Position numbers and translations under genes: made by a program. DNA of 11,223 nucleotides from Pseudoneurospora amorphoporcata (lineage: Eukaryota; Ascomycota; Sordariomycetes; Sordariales; Sordariaceae). The stretch covers positions 1-11,223 of the forward strand of contig MU859522.1 of assembly GCA_033297205.1 (NCBI GenBank), written 5' to 3'. Below are positions 1-9,599 of the stretch, in pieces. Within the stretch, counting starts at the first letter, position 1. The number at the start of each line of letters is the position of its first letter. The notes under the pieces are model-generated. The model made no database searches. It saw only the letters and a program-made list of their open reading frames with translations, and was not told the origin of the DNA.

Positions 1-183
1 GTGCGCTGTAAAATGCCCTGTAAAGTGCGATATGGGAGTGCGTATCTGGTTTGGGCACTGCGGTCTAGTGTCACGCATGAAAGAATGGTAATGCCCAGAT
101 TTCTGGGTGAAACTTTCGAAAGAATACATGTGACATCTGTGGCCGCACGAGGGTTAGGGATATTTGTGAGGGAAAAAGTGGAT

Positions 184-226
184 CACGGTCCGAGTAGAGT
201 TTTCTCACGGTGCGAGTAGAGTTTCT
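184..226. repeat. Tandem duplication, 21-22 bp unit, two copies
   Basis: Unit 1 (184-205) and unit 2 (206-226) share CACGGT-CGAGTAGAGTTT-CT; they differ by one substitution (C/G) and one T of indel. The array is followed at once by CA and a run of A. It is probably a local slippage duplication. Confidence 0.8.
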
Positions 227-365
227 CAAAAAAAAAGGGATACTTGGTGATCATCAGACCTCTGTCATGTAATCTATACGCATTCGTCCTCGGCTTTTTA
301 CCTTAATGTTTTTAATATCAGCAATCTAACAATATCTATCTCCAAACCCGACTTGAGAATGCCAG

Positions 366-463
366 GTAAATAAATGTAGCGATTGTTCAAACTCGTCAAT
401 ATCTCATAATTATTTCATTGCTCAAGTACCCTAGCATAGCATAGCATACTAACACACTTGCAG
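366..463 (+). other. Intron-like element (98 nt) without an assigned gene
   Basis: The donor AG|GTAAAT is at 366, a perfect TACTAAC branch site at 447-453, and the acceptor CTTGCAG ends at 463, ten bases after the branch site. All three signals match fungal consensus well. Removing it joins an ATG at 359 to a frame open until a GTAATG donor-like site at 639. A second possible intron (639-713) then leads to a frame ending at 906. The predicted 124-residue product matches nothing I recognise and its composition is not clearly coding, so an intron in a non-coding RNA, or chance, remains likely. Confidence 0.3.
432..446. repeat. TAGCA pentanucleotide microsatellite, three copies
   Basis: Three perfect TAGCA units lie immediately upstream of the TACTAAC motif at 447-453, inside the intron-like element. 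Confidence 0.75.
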
Positions 464-906
464 TTACGACAGTAGACTTAGTTCTAGGTAGCTCTCACAG
501 GACCTCCCGTTTACAAGTCCTGAAGATCGCCCATGCAGTGGAACTACCTTACCCATTCATTCTTGGTCTTGCTTCTATTTCCTCTTTCAACTGGGAACTG
601 CATGAGGCCGACATACTACTTACTGCCTTATCCTGTAGGTAATGGTCTGATATTACCCCCCTTCGCCATATCAAAAGCGGCAGCGCCGTCGAGACGAGAC
701 CATTGACAAGTAGGCAGCAAAGACGGCAAAAGCCACGCTGCATACCTACCTATTTGAAATCCAGTGAGGACGACGACGGTAGACCCGTTTCCGGCCTGGA
801 TAGCTTCCTGACATTGGTTAGAACACCTAATAAACCTTCCGTCCCGCCCCGCACATTTCAGAGCTGCCTTGCCTGGCAGCGTCGCACTCCGAGTCCGCCC
901 CCGTAA

Positions 907-3900
907 ATACTCCGGACGCAGTAGCTATCCGGTGATCTCTTTGGCTGGATAGTCTCTAGCTCCGGTAATGTCGACTCAGCGTGTAAGCTCCAGATCAGGG
1001 TCCGTTTTGTAGATCCATGCTCTTGTCTCCTGCTGCCGTGGCCGTCTTGACTGTCGAGACCGTCACCGTCGTTGGTTAAGAAACCCCTCAACATGTTCTA
1101 GGCCCAATGTTTTGGGATCTCGTGAGGTTCCGTTCCTGTTCGAACCAAGCCGGATGACCATCACCAGCGAATCGTGTAAATCATGGTGTGATGCTAGCAC
1201 TTGGTGCGTTTACCGAACCGGGCCAGTCAGCGAGTGAACAAGGCGTTTTGGTGCTTCATTGGCTGAGTTGTTTGGAATTTGGACCATTCAGTCGGATGAC
1301 GATAATGGGCCGTAAATGCCTAACAATCTGGGGTTGAAGGTGTCAGTGTGACCAAAAGGCGTGAGACGGTATCGCGTGGCTTTTTCGGTGCATTTGTGCT
1401 TGTGTCAATGACTCCTTGTGGCCTAGAGAGAAAAACGAATGAACCGAATCGACACTTTACACAAAGTGATCTCTGGGCGATTTGCTAAGAATGGACAGCC
1501 AAGAGTCTGAAGAATGGGATTTGCGGAGTTTGGGTCCGATGTAAGATGCGAGAAGGAAAGGCCAATTTGACATTTTTTTGCGATGTGGGGTTGATGTTTG
1601 GTTTTGTTCAGCTCTCTCTCTTTCGGATGTCAGCACGGAGCTCCCTCCGTTATGGGCCCTCCCGTATGCCAAGACCGGTATTAAGCCGAGCCTTGTCTGT
1701 GGGGCCGATTTCCGAGAGTGGGACTTGGGAGATGTTGACGACGGTTGGTCATAGCGGTAAAGCCGATACGGCAACGGATATGCGGATGCGGATGCAAGCA
1801 CAGGCGGGATTTTCAACGTCCTGAACGGGGCCGGGATTTACGGGTCGGATGGAGTCCTGATGGGTCCCCGAACTCTCGTCGCGGAGCCTGAATGGGAGTT
1901 GGGGTGGAGACCAGGAACCGAGGGAGTGGATGTTTTCACCCGGAAGGGGAATGCCATTCGTGAGTATGGAGAGAAACACGGAATGACGGTATAGGGAAAG
2001 CGAGAGACTTGCGGCGGCAACAGACTTTCGAGATTCTGCCAATGGATAAGACGACTTGCTCCTCGGTGAACATTTTGGCATGGACTTGGGCTTCTTGCCT
2101 TTGACCACTTGTGTCTCTATCCAGAGACAAAACCTACCTCATAGCCTCGATGCCTCGATGCCTCGATGCCTCATAGGATCCTCAGGAAGACAGGCACAGG
2201 TGCCACAGTTCTCTTTGAGAAGGGCTAAGCGAAGCCGTTGCCCAAACAGTCCGGCCCTACATACGGAGCCCTGGAAGTCTCTGAAGAATGTTCCATCAAT
2301 CGAATCCAATGGCCCTCGTTCCCCAGTTCCCCTTGCTTCTTGCAGCTCGGCGGCAGGAGTCCAAGGCAAGGGGAAAGGAGGCAGGAGGGGGTTCGAGAAG
2401 GGCGAAGCATCTGGAGATTCTGACCAGCAATGGATGGACACCGGCTGGCGTGCCTGGCGCCCGGGGTCCAGTCCAACAACGGGGAGAAAGATGGAGACAT
2501 GTGATGCGAGTAATCAGGGGTGAAAGTGTCATGTCGAGCATGATAGCAGAAGCACAGCATGTCGTGGCATTGAGGTCCAGTGAGGTGAGGCTATCCGACT
2601 GCCAGCATGGCCATCGGATGGCAGTCTTAACATGTGCCCTGCAGGGGAGGTGCCGATTCATGAATGGCTGAATGACGCACAGGCCACTTGACGTGTAAGT
2701 CGTCGTCTGTTGTCGATGAACGCCGGAAAGTGAATGCACGTACTATGTACAGGATCAAATACGGAGTGAGAGGGTGGGCAGCTTGGAGCCCAAGCTTCTC
2801 TCTTTCCAAGCCGCGGAACCAGAAACGAGAGGAGGTGTGTGTTGTGAGTTGTCAAAGTTGTGTCTGAGATAGGTAGTGTGTTCTTTGTCAGCAGAAATTC
2901 CAAGCATTTTTGAATTCCTGGGAAGATCTCGAAAAGGAGATGATGACTGAGAAGCTGTCAAGCTGTACAAAGCGTAGCAAGATTGACAGGAACATTGCTT
3001 GATAGAAAAGGTCCAAGTGAAGACCCACGCCGTCCGGGAAATGACGGTGCCCTCGAAATGATGTCGTCCAGTGGAAGGGGTCCGCCTCACTTTTGAGCGG
3101 ATTAAGGCCCAATCAGGCGCAGTGTGATGGGGCTCCAAGCACAGTGGGATTCGCTGGCAGCAAGGCAACAAGGGGAGACAAAACACCCTTGTACAGTGTA
3201 GTCATCACTGTCCACTCTCTTGATGCTCTACATATTGCATTGGGATGTTGTTGTCCAGCAAATGGTTGATGACCACAGTTGACCGTCTTGCAGCAGAGGA
3301 TTGACACCGATGTAAGGGGAGAAGGAGATAATTGCCCGGGAGATTTACACCTTTTCACGGCGGCCTTCTCTTGTGACCGAATGCATCATTGCCGACTGGA
3401 GGAGTGGTGTTGACAATGACGCTTTTCGATCATGATGCCGAACAATGCAAGGTGAAGGTCTGACAACTGGGCCAACTGGCAAAGCGGATGGGCGTGACCG
3501 TCCCGGTGGTGTCGACTAGTCCAGGGCAGGCTCTTTAGTAATGTCACCTTGATGCAACTTTGACCTTGAACTCCGGAAGATCCAGAGATCCGACCGATCC
3601 AGGAATTCGGAGCCGGGGTCCTGGTGTTGAACCGAATTTGCTCTTCTGTCATTTCGTCTTACTATCCCTATTATCCCCGGACAATGCCCCCAGACATGAA
3701 CTTTCTGTACATGGTATTGATAGTCCCCTCCCAAGCCGGCGGATGCAGCCAGGCCACGAGCCGGTCAAGAGTACCTGATGATTGAGTCTGGAAAAATGGA
3801 AGATTTGCAAGGAGAAAGATGCCAAACTGAAAATAGCCATGGAATTCTCGAGGAGAAGACCATGGCGAGGGTGGAGGAAGCGAGGAGGGTTAGGTACGGT

Positions 3901-3990
3901 GAGCTGGGCTGGATGCTGGAAAAGGTAAGGTGAGGTTCCAGGTTTAGGTCAAGACGGAGACGACGCCGGACGAAAGCGAGCAATCTTGTG
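907..3990. other. Gene-free region, purine-rich on the + strand at its right end
   Basis: No frame on either strand has convincing coding character. The longest + frame (2056-2523) starts at TTG, and the minus frames are low-complexity Ser/Pro/Leu-rich. The + strand becomes strongly G/A-rich to the right: 85 of 120 bases at 3841-3960 are purines. The region also holds the 8-bp tandem array at 2137-2176 and a short GCGGAT-type repeat near 1776-1795. It is either a long intergenic spacer or carries a leftward non-coding transcript. Confidence 0.45.
2137..2176. repeat. Perfect 8-bp tandem array with matched end units (five units)
   Basis: The units are CCTCATAG, then CCTCGATG three times, then CCTCATAG again, in exact 8-bp register over 40 bp. 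The variant unit bounds the array symmetrically. No coding frame is supported here. Confidence 0.85.
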
Positions 3991-6067
3991 AGCTTGTCAC
4001 TGCACTGTTAGCACCCGGCAACAGTTGTCACTGTCAAACACGGGCCTCTGTGCCCCACTGCCCCTCCATCGAGCCGCAGCTTATTTTTGGAGCACAGACC
4101 ACTTTCCGTTATCGGACACTTCTGCTGTCTGCCTGAGCTGCCTGTGCAGCACCAAGTTCAGTTGGGGAAGGGACAAACGATGGGATGGATCATTTGATGT
4201 GGCAGAAAGAGGGAAAGCGCTGCCAGCAAAAAGCAAAAATGCAGGTACCTACTACGGAAGAGTAAAGAATCTTGACCATTTGTCCCGGTCGCAATGGCAG
4301 AGACCGACTTGGGAAGGAGTCACGATCTCTCTCAACTTCAATTTCCCCCACAACACCACCACGCCAGCTGTACAACACCCTCTTCTTTCCTCCTTACCAC
4401 TGCGACCCCAACGGAAGGAATTGGCAACAAGCCACCACCCACACTGTCTCTCTCCCCGGACTTTGGTTTTCCATCTGGCACTCAGTTGTCAATGCATGCA
4501 AAGAAGCGGCTCACGATGGACCATGACCGGCTGTCTGTCTAGGGCTCCAAGGCGACGCCTTCCCACGACGCTGTCTCCCTAAATCGACGACGCTAGCCAG
4601 CGCATTGATTGGGTTGGGTAGACACCGGCCAAAGCCAATGACAACCTCGTCCCTTCAGCACAGCCTACCTCTCACCCTACGGCACTAAACACGCGAAAAC
4701 AACGTCTTCCAGGAGATGGAGGGGCACACATCAACAAGCCATTCATGCCTGGCGTGGCCCAGCAGTACGTCGTGGTGGTGGTCAAATAAATTATGGCGAA
4801 CCTGACTGGGCCGTTAGGTACGAGACCACCCACCATCAAGTATCATACAATCTCGAGTATCCTCTTGCTTGACCTTGTTTTCCCCTTGGACCAGCTGGAT
4901 TTGGCCATACTCCTCCCACAAACCCCACGACGACTCCTTTTACCAGGAATTAGGACGTGGGGTATGACCACAGTATTCCGGATTGGTATTCCACCAAAAA
5001 TGGAACCGCTGATCCTCTGCCAGTCCGAACGAACCACCGGCACATGTTCCCCGTTTTGCTTTTAATCTCACAATGCATCTTACCATTCAGCAATCATTTG
5101 AGCTGGCTAGTCTAGCAAGGCCACGGCAGCAAGCTTGAGCTCGATAAGCATGTCGACATCTGGGAACCGATATGTATAGAGCGAGGTAGCGAGGCTGGCA
5201 CTCCATCGGGGCCGTTGAGGTTGCCCGTTACGGCACGCTTCCAGTTGCTCCCACGCTAGACCATGTATGACGATAGAGTCATTATTCGCCAATGATCCCC
5301 TGCTGGGCGAAGTGCTACACAACGTTTTTTGCTCTCTGCGGCAGGGCACATTCAACACGGCCAAGTATTTGCACTTTGCGGCCGTCAACCGTCTTCGCGA
5401 TGCCTGCTTGCAGCCGCTTGTTGTTCGGCTGCCGTATAGAAGTATCTACACGTCGTTGGCAGATCACGTTGGGTCTTCTTCATGGAACACACATGCCTAG
5501 CCCAAGCCGGCCAGCCAGCCCACCATGCCTACACCAAGGATTCCCGCAAATCGGGGACAAGATCTCTCAAAGCACCCATTTAGCGTGCATTCACAGCGTA
5601 CCACAGCAGCCCGCTCAGAATCGTCACTGGTCACCCCAAAAAGAGAGAGCGTCTTCCCCGCCGCCATGCTCGAATCTGACACACCCAGACCGCGGCCAAA
5701 TAATATAGCGTCCCGGAAGACGGTGTCAGTCTCAGTCCCCGTGTGGGCTTGCAGCTTGCGGGCACACACACACGCGGCCATAGTGTACACGGGCAGGCAG
5801 TATCATTGCATCAAATCTTGCACAAAACGTCCAGAGACAAAAACCCCTGTTCCAGGACACCGTTGATCCTCGGCCAAGTCGTCACCATTCAGCGCAGAGA
5901 GCAGGCGTCGGTGTGTGGTGGATTACCAAACCCATTCCGCTCAACCCATGTATCCATCAGTATTCTCCTCCCATCCCACCCTCTTGGCTCTCTGCCCATC
6001 TGGGAGTGGAACAGCACTGGCACCCGCATATCGACGAGGCCCAAAATAATATCTACAAAGGTACATG
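3991..6067 (+). promoter_or_regulatory. Upstream intergenic / probable distal regulatory region of the zinc-finger gene
   Basis: The + strand is pyrimidine-rich in blocks (for example only about 46 purines of 120 bases at 4321-4440). CCAAT motifs occur, for example near 4634, with ATTGG near 4606. A perfect odd palindrome AAGGCG-A-CGCCTT is at 4549-4561. The 185-codon open frame starting at 4025 begins with TTG and is not protein-like. One small ATG frame (5267-5500) is the only possible peptide and is described separately. No specific factor-binding site can be assigned with confidence. Confidence 0.4.
5267..5500 (+). CDS. Weak candidate small ORF (77 aa), unknown
   Basis: It starts at an ATG and ends at TAG. 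The middle codons have C/G-biased third positions similar to the zinc-finger gene (many GCC, GTC, AAC, CGC, AAG). The peptide has a plausible mixed composition with a leucine/phenylalanine-rich N-terminal part and no signal peptide. I recognise no domain. An overlapping ATG at 5263 in another frame would compete for initiation. It lies about 1 kb upstream of the main gene, outside the predicted leader. It may be a small gene, a remnant exon, or chance. Confidence 0.18.
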   Translation: MTIESLFANDPLLGEVLHNVFCSLRQGTFNTAKYLHFAAVNRLRDACLQPLVVRLPYRSIYTSLADHVGSSSWNTHA

Positions 6068-6122
6068 CGAGGTGGTAACCTATCTCCTCGTACCTTGTCA
6101 TAGTCCCCAACGCCCACCTCCT

Positions 6123-6187
6123 CCAATCCTCTAGCCGTACAACGGCGTGCACATCAACAAGCCTCGTGGGACTGACTGGATAAATAT
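6123..6187 (+). promoter_or_regulatory. Putative core promoter: CCAAT motif and TATA-like box
   Basis: CCAAT lies at 6123-6127 and ATAAATAT at 6180-6187, about 53 nt apart, a usual order for a fungal polymerase II promoter. A second CCAAT is at 6240-6244. The motifs are short and would occur by chance in a region this long; their position just before the pyrimidine-rich, ATG-free leader is what supports them. Confidence 0.4.
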
Positions 6188-6535
6188 CGTTGCTTTCCGT
6201 CTGTGTGCCTGTCCATTTTCCTCTGAAACACCCACTTTGCCAATTCTCTAGTTTTGTTCAACGGTCACCTCGACAAGAGATCTTCCTATCCATCCCGTCC
6301 AGGATTCTCGTTCAACGCGCCCTAGCACGTCCTAGCAGCACAGCTTCATCCGCCTTATCGGACACCAAATCTATCCAACTCCATCCGATCAAGAAAACCT
6401 CCGCTCAAGATCGTCTCTGCCAAGATCGGGACTATCTGTACTCCCGAAAACCACACCAGATCGTCCCTTCTCGACGTTGTGCTTGCCGTGCTGGACGACC
6501 ACGTCTAGTACCGCAGCATCCATATCCAGCTCATC
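6188..6535 (+). promoter_or_regulatory. Probable long 5' leader (5' UTR) of the zinc-finger gene
   Basis: The stretch is rich in C and T and contains no ATG in any + frame, so no AUG uORF precedes the start codon. The ATG-free run actually begins at 6068. The same DNA holds ten CAT trinucleotides (ATG on the other strand). Such one-sided depletion is expected for a scanned mRNA leader. The exact transcription start is not visible; the TATA-like box at 6180 would place it near 6215-6245. Confidence 0.6.
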
Positions 6536-8978
6536 ATGAGCCAACCGGCCTTGAACAGTCTCGAGACCCATCAGTTACAGGCGCTATTACACCAGCATCA
6601 AGAGCAAGCTCGCGCTGCTGAGAACCAGGCTCGCGCCATCGAGAATCAGCTCAGAGCTCGATCTTCAGTTCCCACTCTTGCCCTGGCAGATTTCGACACT
6701 GTATCGGGGAATTATCGAGTCTCTTCTTCGTGTTCATCGGCAACCAGCAATGTACGCTCACGAAGCAACACAATACCCCGCAGCGTGGGAGGTGTCAGCA
6801 TGGTCCCGACTTTGAGCCTCAACAGCAACCATGCACCGCAACAGCCACTAGTAAGAAAACTCGCTTGCCTTGACCAAACATTCAGTCCCACTCATTCTTG
6901 TATAGGAACAAAGTCGTCCCATGAAACGCTCAAAAACCACCCATCCCACCATGCCGGCGACTGCTGCCGCCACAGTGAGAATGGCGAGGTCTTGTTCAAG
7001 CGCATCGGCCCAGCCCGCGTACAGCAGGACGAGTAACCCCTTCGTCGGCCCCGGGCCGGTTACCCCGCCCTATCCCCGGCCTGCACGGAACAGCCTACCA
7101 GCTACCCACACCAGTGCCACGATAATGGAAACAGCCTTCAACCTCAACCAGCTGCATCGGCCCACGCCTACAAATTTCCTCTACGGGAATCCCAGCTTTC
7201 ATGCTCAGCTTCCTCAACGGCCGTTCCCCATGGGGTCGTTGGCAGAGAATGGCACTGAGATGGACCCAGCCGACATTATCTCCATGTGGAACCTGCAGGA
7301 AATGGCCATGGCCTCTCCTCTACATACACAGCCCATCGGTCTCCCTACAGCCAACCATGACCAGTTCCAGTATCTTGGCGACTCTGGGAACCCGTCAGTA
7401 TGCGGCTCTATGACGTCGGCACCTACTCTCGATACCGTCCCGATGACAAGGTCCAACAGCAATCTGAATGACAATATGCCCAATCAGTTTGCCGAAATGG
7501 TTCGGATTGAGTCTCAGCAACCGAATCGTCAGCAAAACCGCCGCGAAAGCTATAGTCAACCGCAGCCCATCACTGCCTCGCTGCTGGGAAAACGGTCAGC
7601 GTCCGATCCTGATTTTCTGGAGGCAGACCTGAATGGACTTCCAGTCTCGTTCCACAGCCATCTTTACTCTGCGTCGGCACCTGCCAACCCACCTTCCATG
7701 AGCAGCCAGCACCCCATGGGGCACTCAATACCGCAAACAACCTCGGACTCTACGCCTGAGGGGGACATCAAACAAGAACTGGATGAGCACCTCTCCATGG
7801 AGAGATCGGAATCCAAGGACAGCGACAAGTCAAACCATTCCCAGTCGCTGAAGCTTCGTGCCAAGGAGGCTCTCGTCCGTCAGAATGTCAACGCTTCAAA
7901 GTCCCGACATCTTCAGCCTAAGCCTGCCACAGATACCACCAAAGAGGAATCCTCCGAGCCTACTGGTGTAGCTGGCAAGGACAGCAAGGCTGTCATCACC
8001 AAGACCAAGTATGAGCGACCCAAGCACCCCAAGGTCAAGTGCCCTCAGTGCAACGAGAACCCCGAAGGCTTCAGGGGCGAGCACGAGTTGCGCCGACACA
8101 CCGAAGCCAAACACAACATGTTGGTCAAGAAGTGGGTGTGCCGTGATCCAGCTCTTGAAGGTATTCCCCATTTGGAGAAGGCCGTCAAGCCTCTTGCGGA
8201 TTGCAAGCAATGCTCGCAGGGGAAGCAATACGGAGCGTACTACAACGCTGCTGCTCATTTGCGCCGAACACATTTCAAGGTCAAGCAGTCTCGGAAGGGT
8301 GCCAACTCCAAAGGTGCCAAGGGCGGCTCTGGCCAGGCCGGTAAAGCTGAAGAGGAGAAGCGTGGTGGAAAAGGCGGCGGTGACTGGCCTCCTATGTCTG
8401 AGCTCAAGCGGTGGATGGTCGAGAAGCTGGTTCCCATGGATCAAGAGGGCGCATTTAACCAGGACGGTGCTGATTCCGACGGCGCTGTTGACCCTGAAGA
8501 CATGGAGAATGGGCTCTTCGACGCTCAGTACGTCCAGGCCGGGTTCGGGCTTGCGCCCAGGACAGGTGTCTTCGATGTAGCTACCTTCGCCGGCGTAGGG
8601 GGAAGCTTCCAGGACTTGGACGGGTCGAATGCCACCGGCTTCCAAAACTTGAATGGAGGACTGGGTCTACAGGGTTCAGATCTTCTCATGGACGCCGGTA
8701 TGTACGTGCATCAGCCAATGCAGTCCATGCCCATCACATCGGGATTCGACTTTGGCACGGCTCAGGACGCGCCGCAACAACAGCAGCATACCATGCCACC
8801 CACCCTGACGAGCATCGACAATCACAATTACACCTCCCCTGTCTCGTCGACTGCCACGATTACCCAAGGCGGTTTATCAGCCGAACACCAATTTCTCATG
8901 GCACCGGCGATGCAAGCCTCACAGAACGATCTGCCGGACATGTCCTTCGATCTGATGTTTACTGCTGGCGCACAGTGA
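6536..8978 (+). CDS. Two-exon fungal C2H2-type zinc-finger protein, probable transcription factor (795 aa)
   Basis: The spliced CDS is 6536-6850 joined to 6906-8978; exon 1 is 105 codons, phase 0. The start ATG has A at -3 and is the first ATG for 468 nt. Residues 8-42 are a Gln/Ala-rich probable helix. A basic cluster RPMKRSK lies at 109-115, just after the junction, and may be a nuclear signal. Residues 116-470 are Ser/Pro/Gln/Asn-rich, with a sumoylation-like IKQE at 393-396. Finger 1 uses C484, C487, H503, H508; finger 2 uses C538, C541, H556, H561, with an extra C517 between them. A Lys/Gly-rich linker (562-597) leads to DWPPMSELKRWM at 598-609. The tail is low-complexity and ends in an acidic/hydrophobic NDLPDMSFDLMF. 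The finger block resembles, from memory, a fungal-specific zinc-finger family with an adjacent DUF, some members labelled 'key lime pathogenicity protein'. Sequence-specific DNA binding in the nucleus is inferred. Targets cannot be read from sequence. The gene model is strong; the family name is moderate. Confidence 0.92.
6851..6905 (+). other. Spliceosomal intron (55 nt, phase 0)
   Basis: The donor is GTAAGA directly after the leucine codon CTA, and the acceptor is TATAG before GAACAAAG. Branch-like TTGAC (4 of 5 to CTRAY) lies at about 6870 and CTCAT nearer the acceptor. Splicing joins the exon 1 frame to the 690-codon frame of exon 2. The length is typical of filamentous ascomycetes. Because 55 is not a multiple of three, retention shifts the frame and stops translation at 7036, giving a 166-residue product without zinc fingers. 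Confidence 0.9.
8040..8273 (+). other. Zinc-finger block within the CDS (two atypical C2H2 fingers)
   Basis: Finger 1 has spacing C-X2-C-X15-H-X4-H and finger 2 C-X2-C-X14-H-X4-H. Both loops are longer than the usual X12, so the block differs from TFIIIA-type tandem fingers. The 29 residues between H508 and C538 carry WVC and KPLADCKQC instead of the short TGEKP-type linker. The motifs EGFRGEHELRRH and YGAYYNAAAHLRR are the most family-like stretches. The fingers probably fold as one unit, and C517 may be an additional ligand; both statements are inference. Confidence 0.85.
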
Positions 8979-9420
8979 CGCCGACTTGCCTAAAGATTGT
9001 CTATCCGGGATTCGTCCCTTGGGCAACCGGCATCTCCACGTCATGTTTTTCTCTTCATCAATCCTGCACCAAAATCTTGGTTACACATCACCGTCTTCTC
9101 ATTCCGATTTACGTCTTCGATTCTTTTGCTTCTTTTTTGCCGGCTTTATATTTCCTATTTCGCCTTGTCTTGGACTTTGGTCAGGGGCATGCGTGGTGGG
9201 TACGGATTCCGCCAAGGTTCGGCAGGTTGTCTCGCTTCCATCGGGATCCTCGAACTTTTGACTCAGACCCTGATCGTCGCACACATACATGGATCGCTGT
9301 CGCACCACCTCGAACTCAAAACGTTCATCACGCTTTGAGCGCAGTTCCCGTCGGCCGAAACAAGCGCCTTCAGCCAGAAGCTCATATACAACGTGCCGCG
9401 GATTGACATCATGTTGACCA
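8979..9420 (+). other. Probable 3' UTR of the zinc-finger gene
   Basis: After the TGA at 8976-8978 the + strand stays T/C-rich to roughly 9160 and becomes mixed further on. No AATAAA was noticed, which is common in filamentous fungi, so the cleavage site cannot be placed. The short open frames here start with non-ATG codons or show no protein-like composition. The right boundary is arbitrary. Confidence 0.4.
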
Positions 9421-9572
9421 GCGCAATCCCCGTCTTCTCCCGTCCCGTCCTTTGAAGTCGGTCTACAGTCTTTTTTCGCCTATCTCGTCTTTACCCCCGC
9501 GTTCATACATCATTATCTTTGGCTTTGGCTTTCAGCACAACACAACACAGCAACAGGGAGAGCTCAGTCATT

Positions 9573-9599
9573 CACACACACACACAAGCAAGCAAGCAT
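9573..9599. repeat. (CA)n followed by (AGCA)n microsatellite
   Basis: Seven CA dinucleotides (9573-9586) run into AAGCAAGCAAGCAT. This is a compound simple repeat downstream of the zinc-finger gene. Confidence 0.8.

Larger units (their letters stand above)
1..906. other. Gene-free, AT-richer left end with an intron-like signature
   Basis: No recognisable protein is encoded. The stretch contains a 21-22 bp tandem duplication (184-226), a TAGCA microsatellite (432-446) and a canonical intron-like element (366-463). The open frame from the left edge to 219 begins with GTG and is not convincing. A non-coding transcript or the tail of a gene off the left edge is possible. Confidence 0.4.

Noticed and set aside
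148..160. TTAGGG motif suggesting a telomere
   Set aside because: Only a single copy is present; no tandem telomeric array exists at either end.
1134..1146. GTTCGAACC resembling a tRNA B box
   Set aside because: The flanking bases do not form a T-stem and no A box or acceptor stem is found at the right distance.
2056..2523. 155-codon open frame on the + strand
   Set aside because: It starts with TTG, includes the 8-bp tandem array, overlaps several equally long antisense frames and shows no coding composition.
4025..4582. 185-codon open frame on the + strand
   Set aside because: It starts with TTG, has no upstream ATG, and the peptide is His/Pro/Ser-rich without protein-like structure; it lies in CT-rich upstream DNA.
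6190..6621. 143-codon frame through the leader into exon 1
   Set aside because: It starts with TTG and no ATG exists anywhere in the leader, so it is not a standard uORF.
8011..8580. 189-codon + frame overlapping the zinc-finger exon
   Set aside because: It is a shifted-frame shadow of the finger-coding region with no independent support.
7896..8645. 249-codon open frame on the minus strand
   Set aside because: It is antisense to the zinc-finger exon, begins at a TTG, and is explained by the C-ending codon bias of the real gene.
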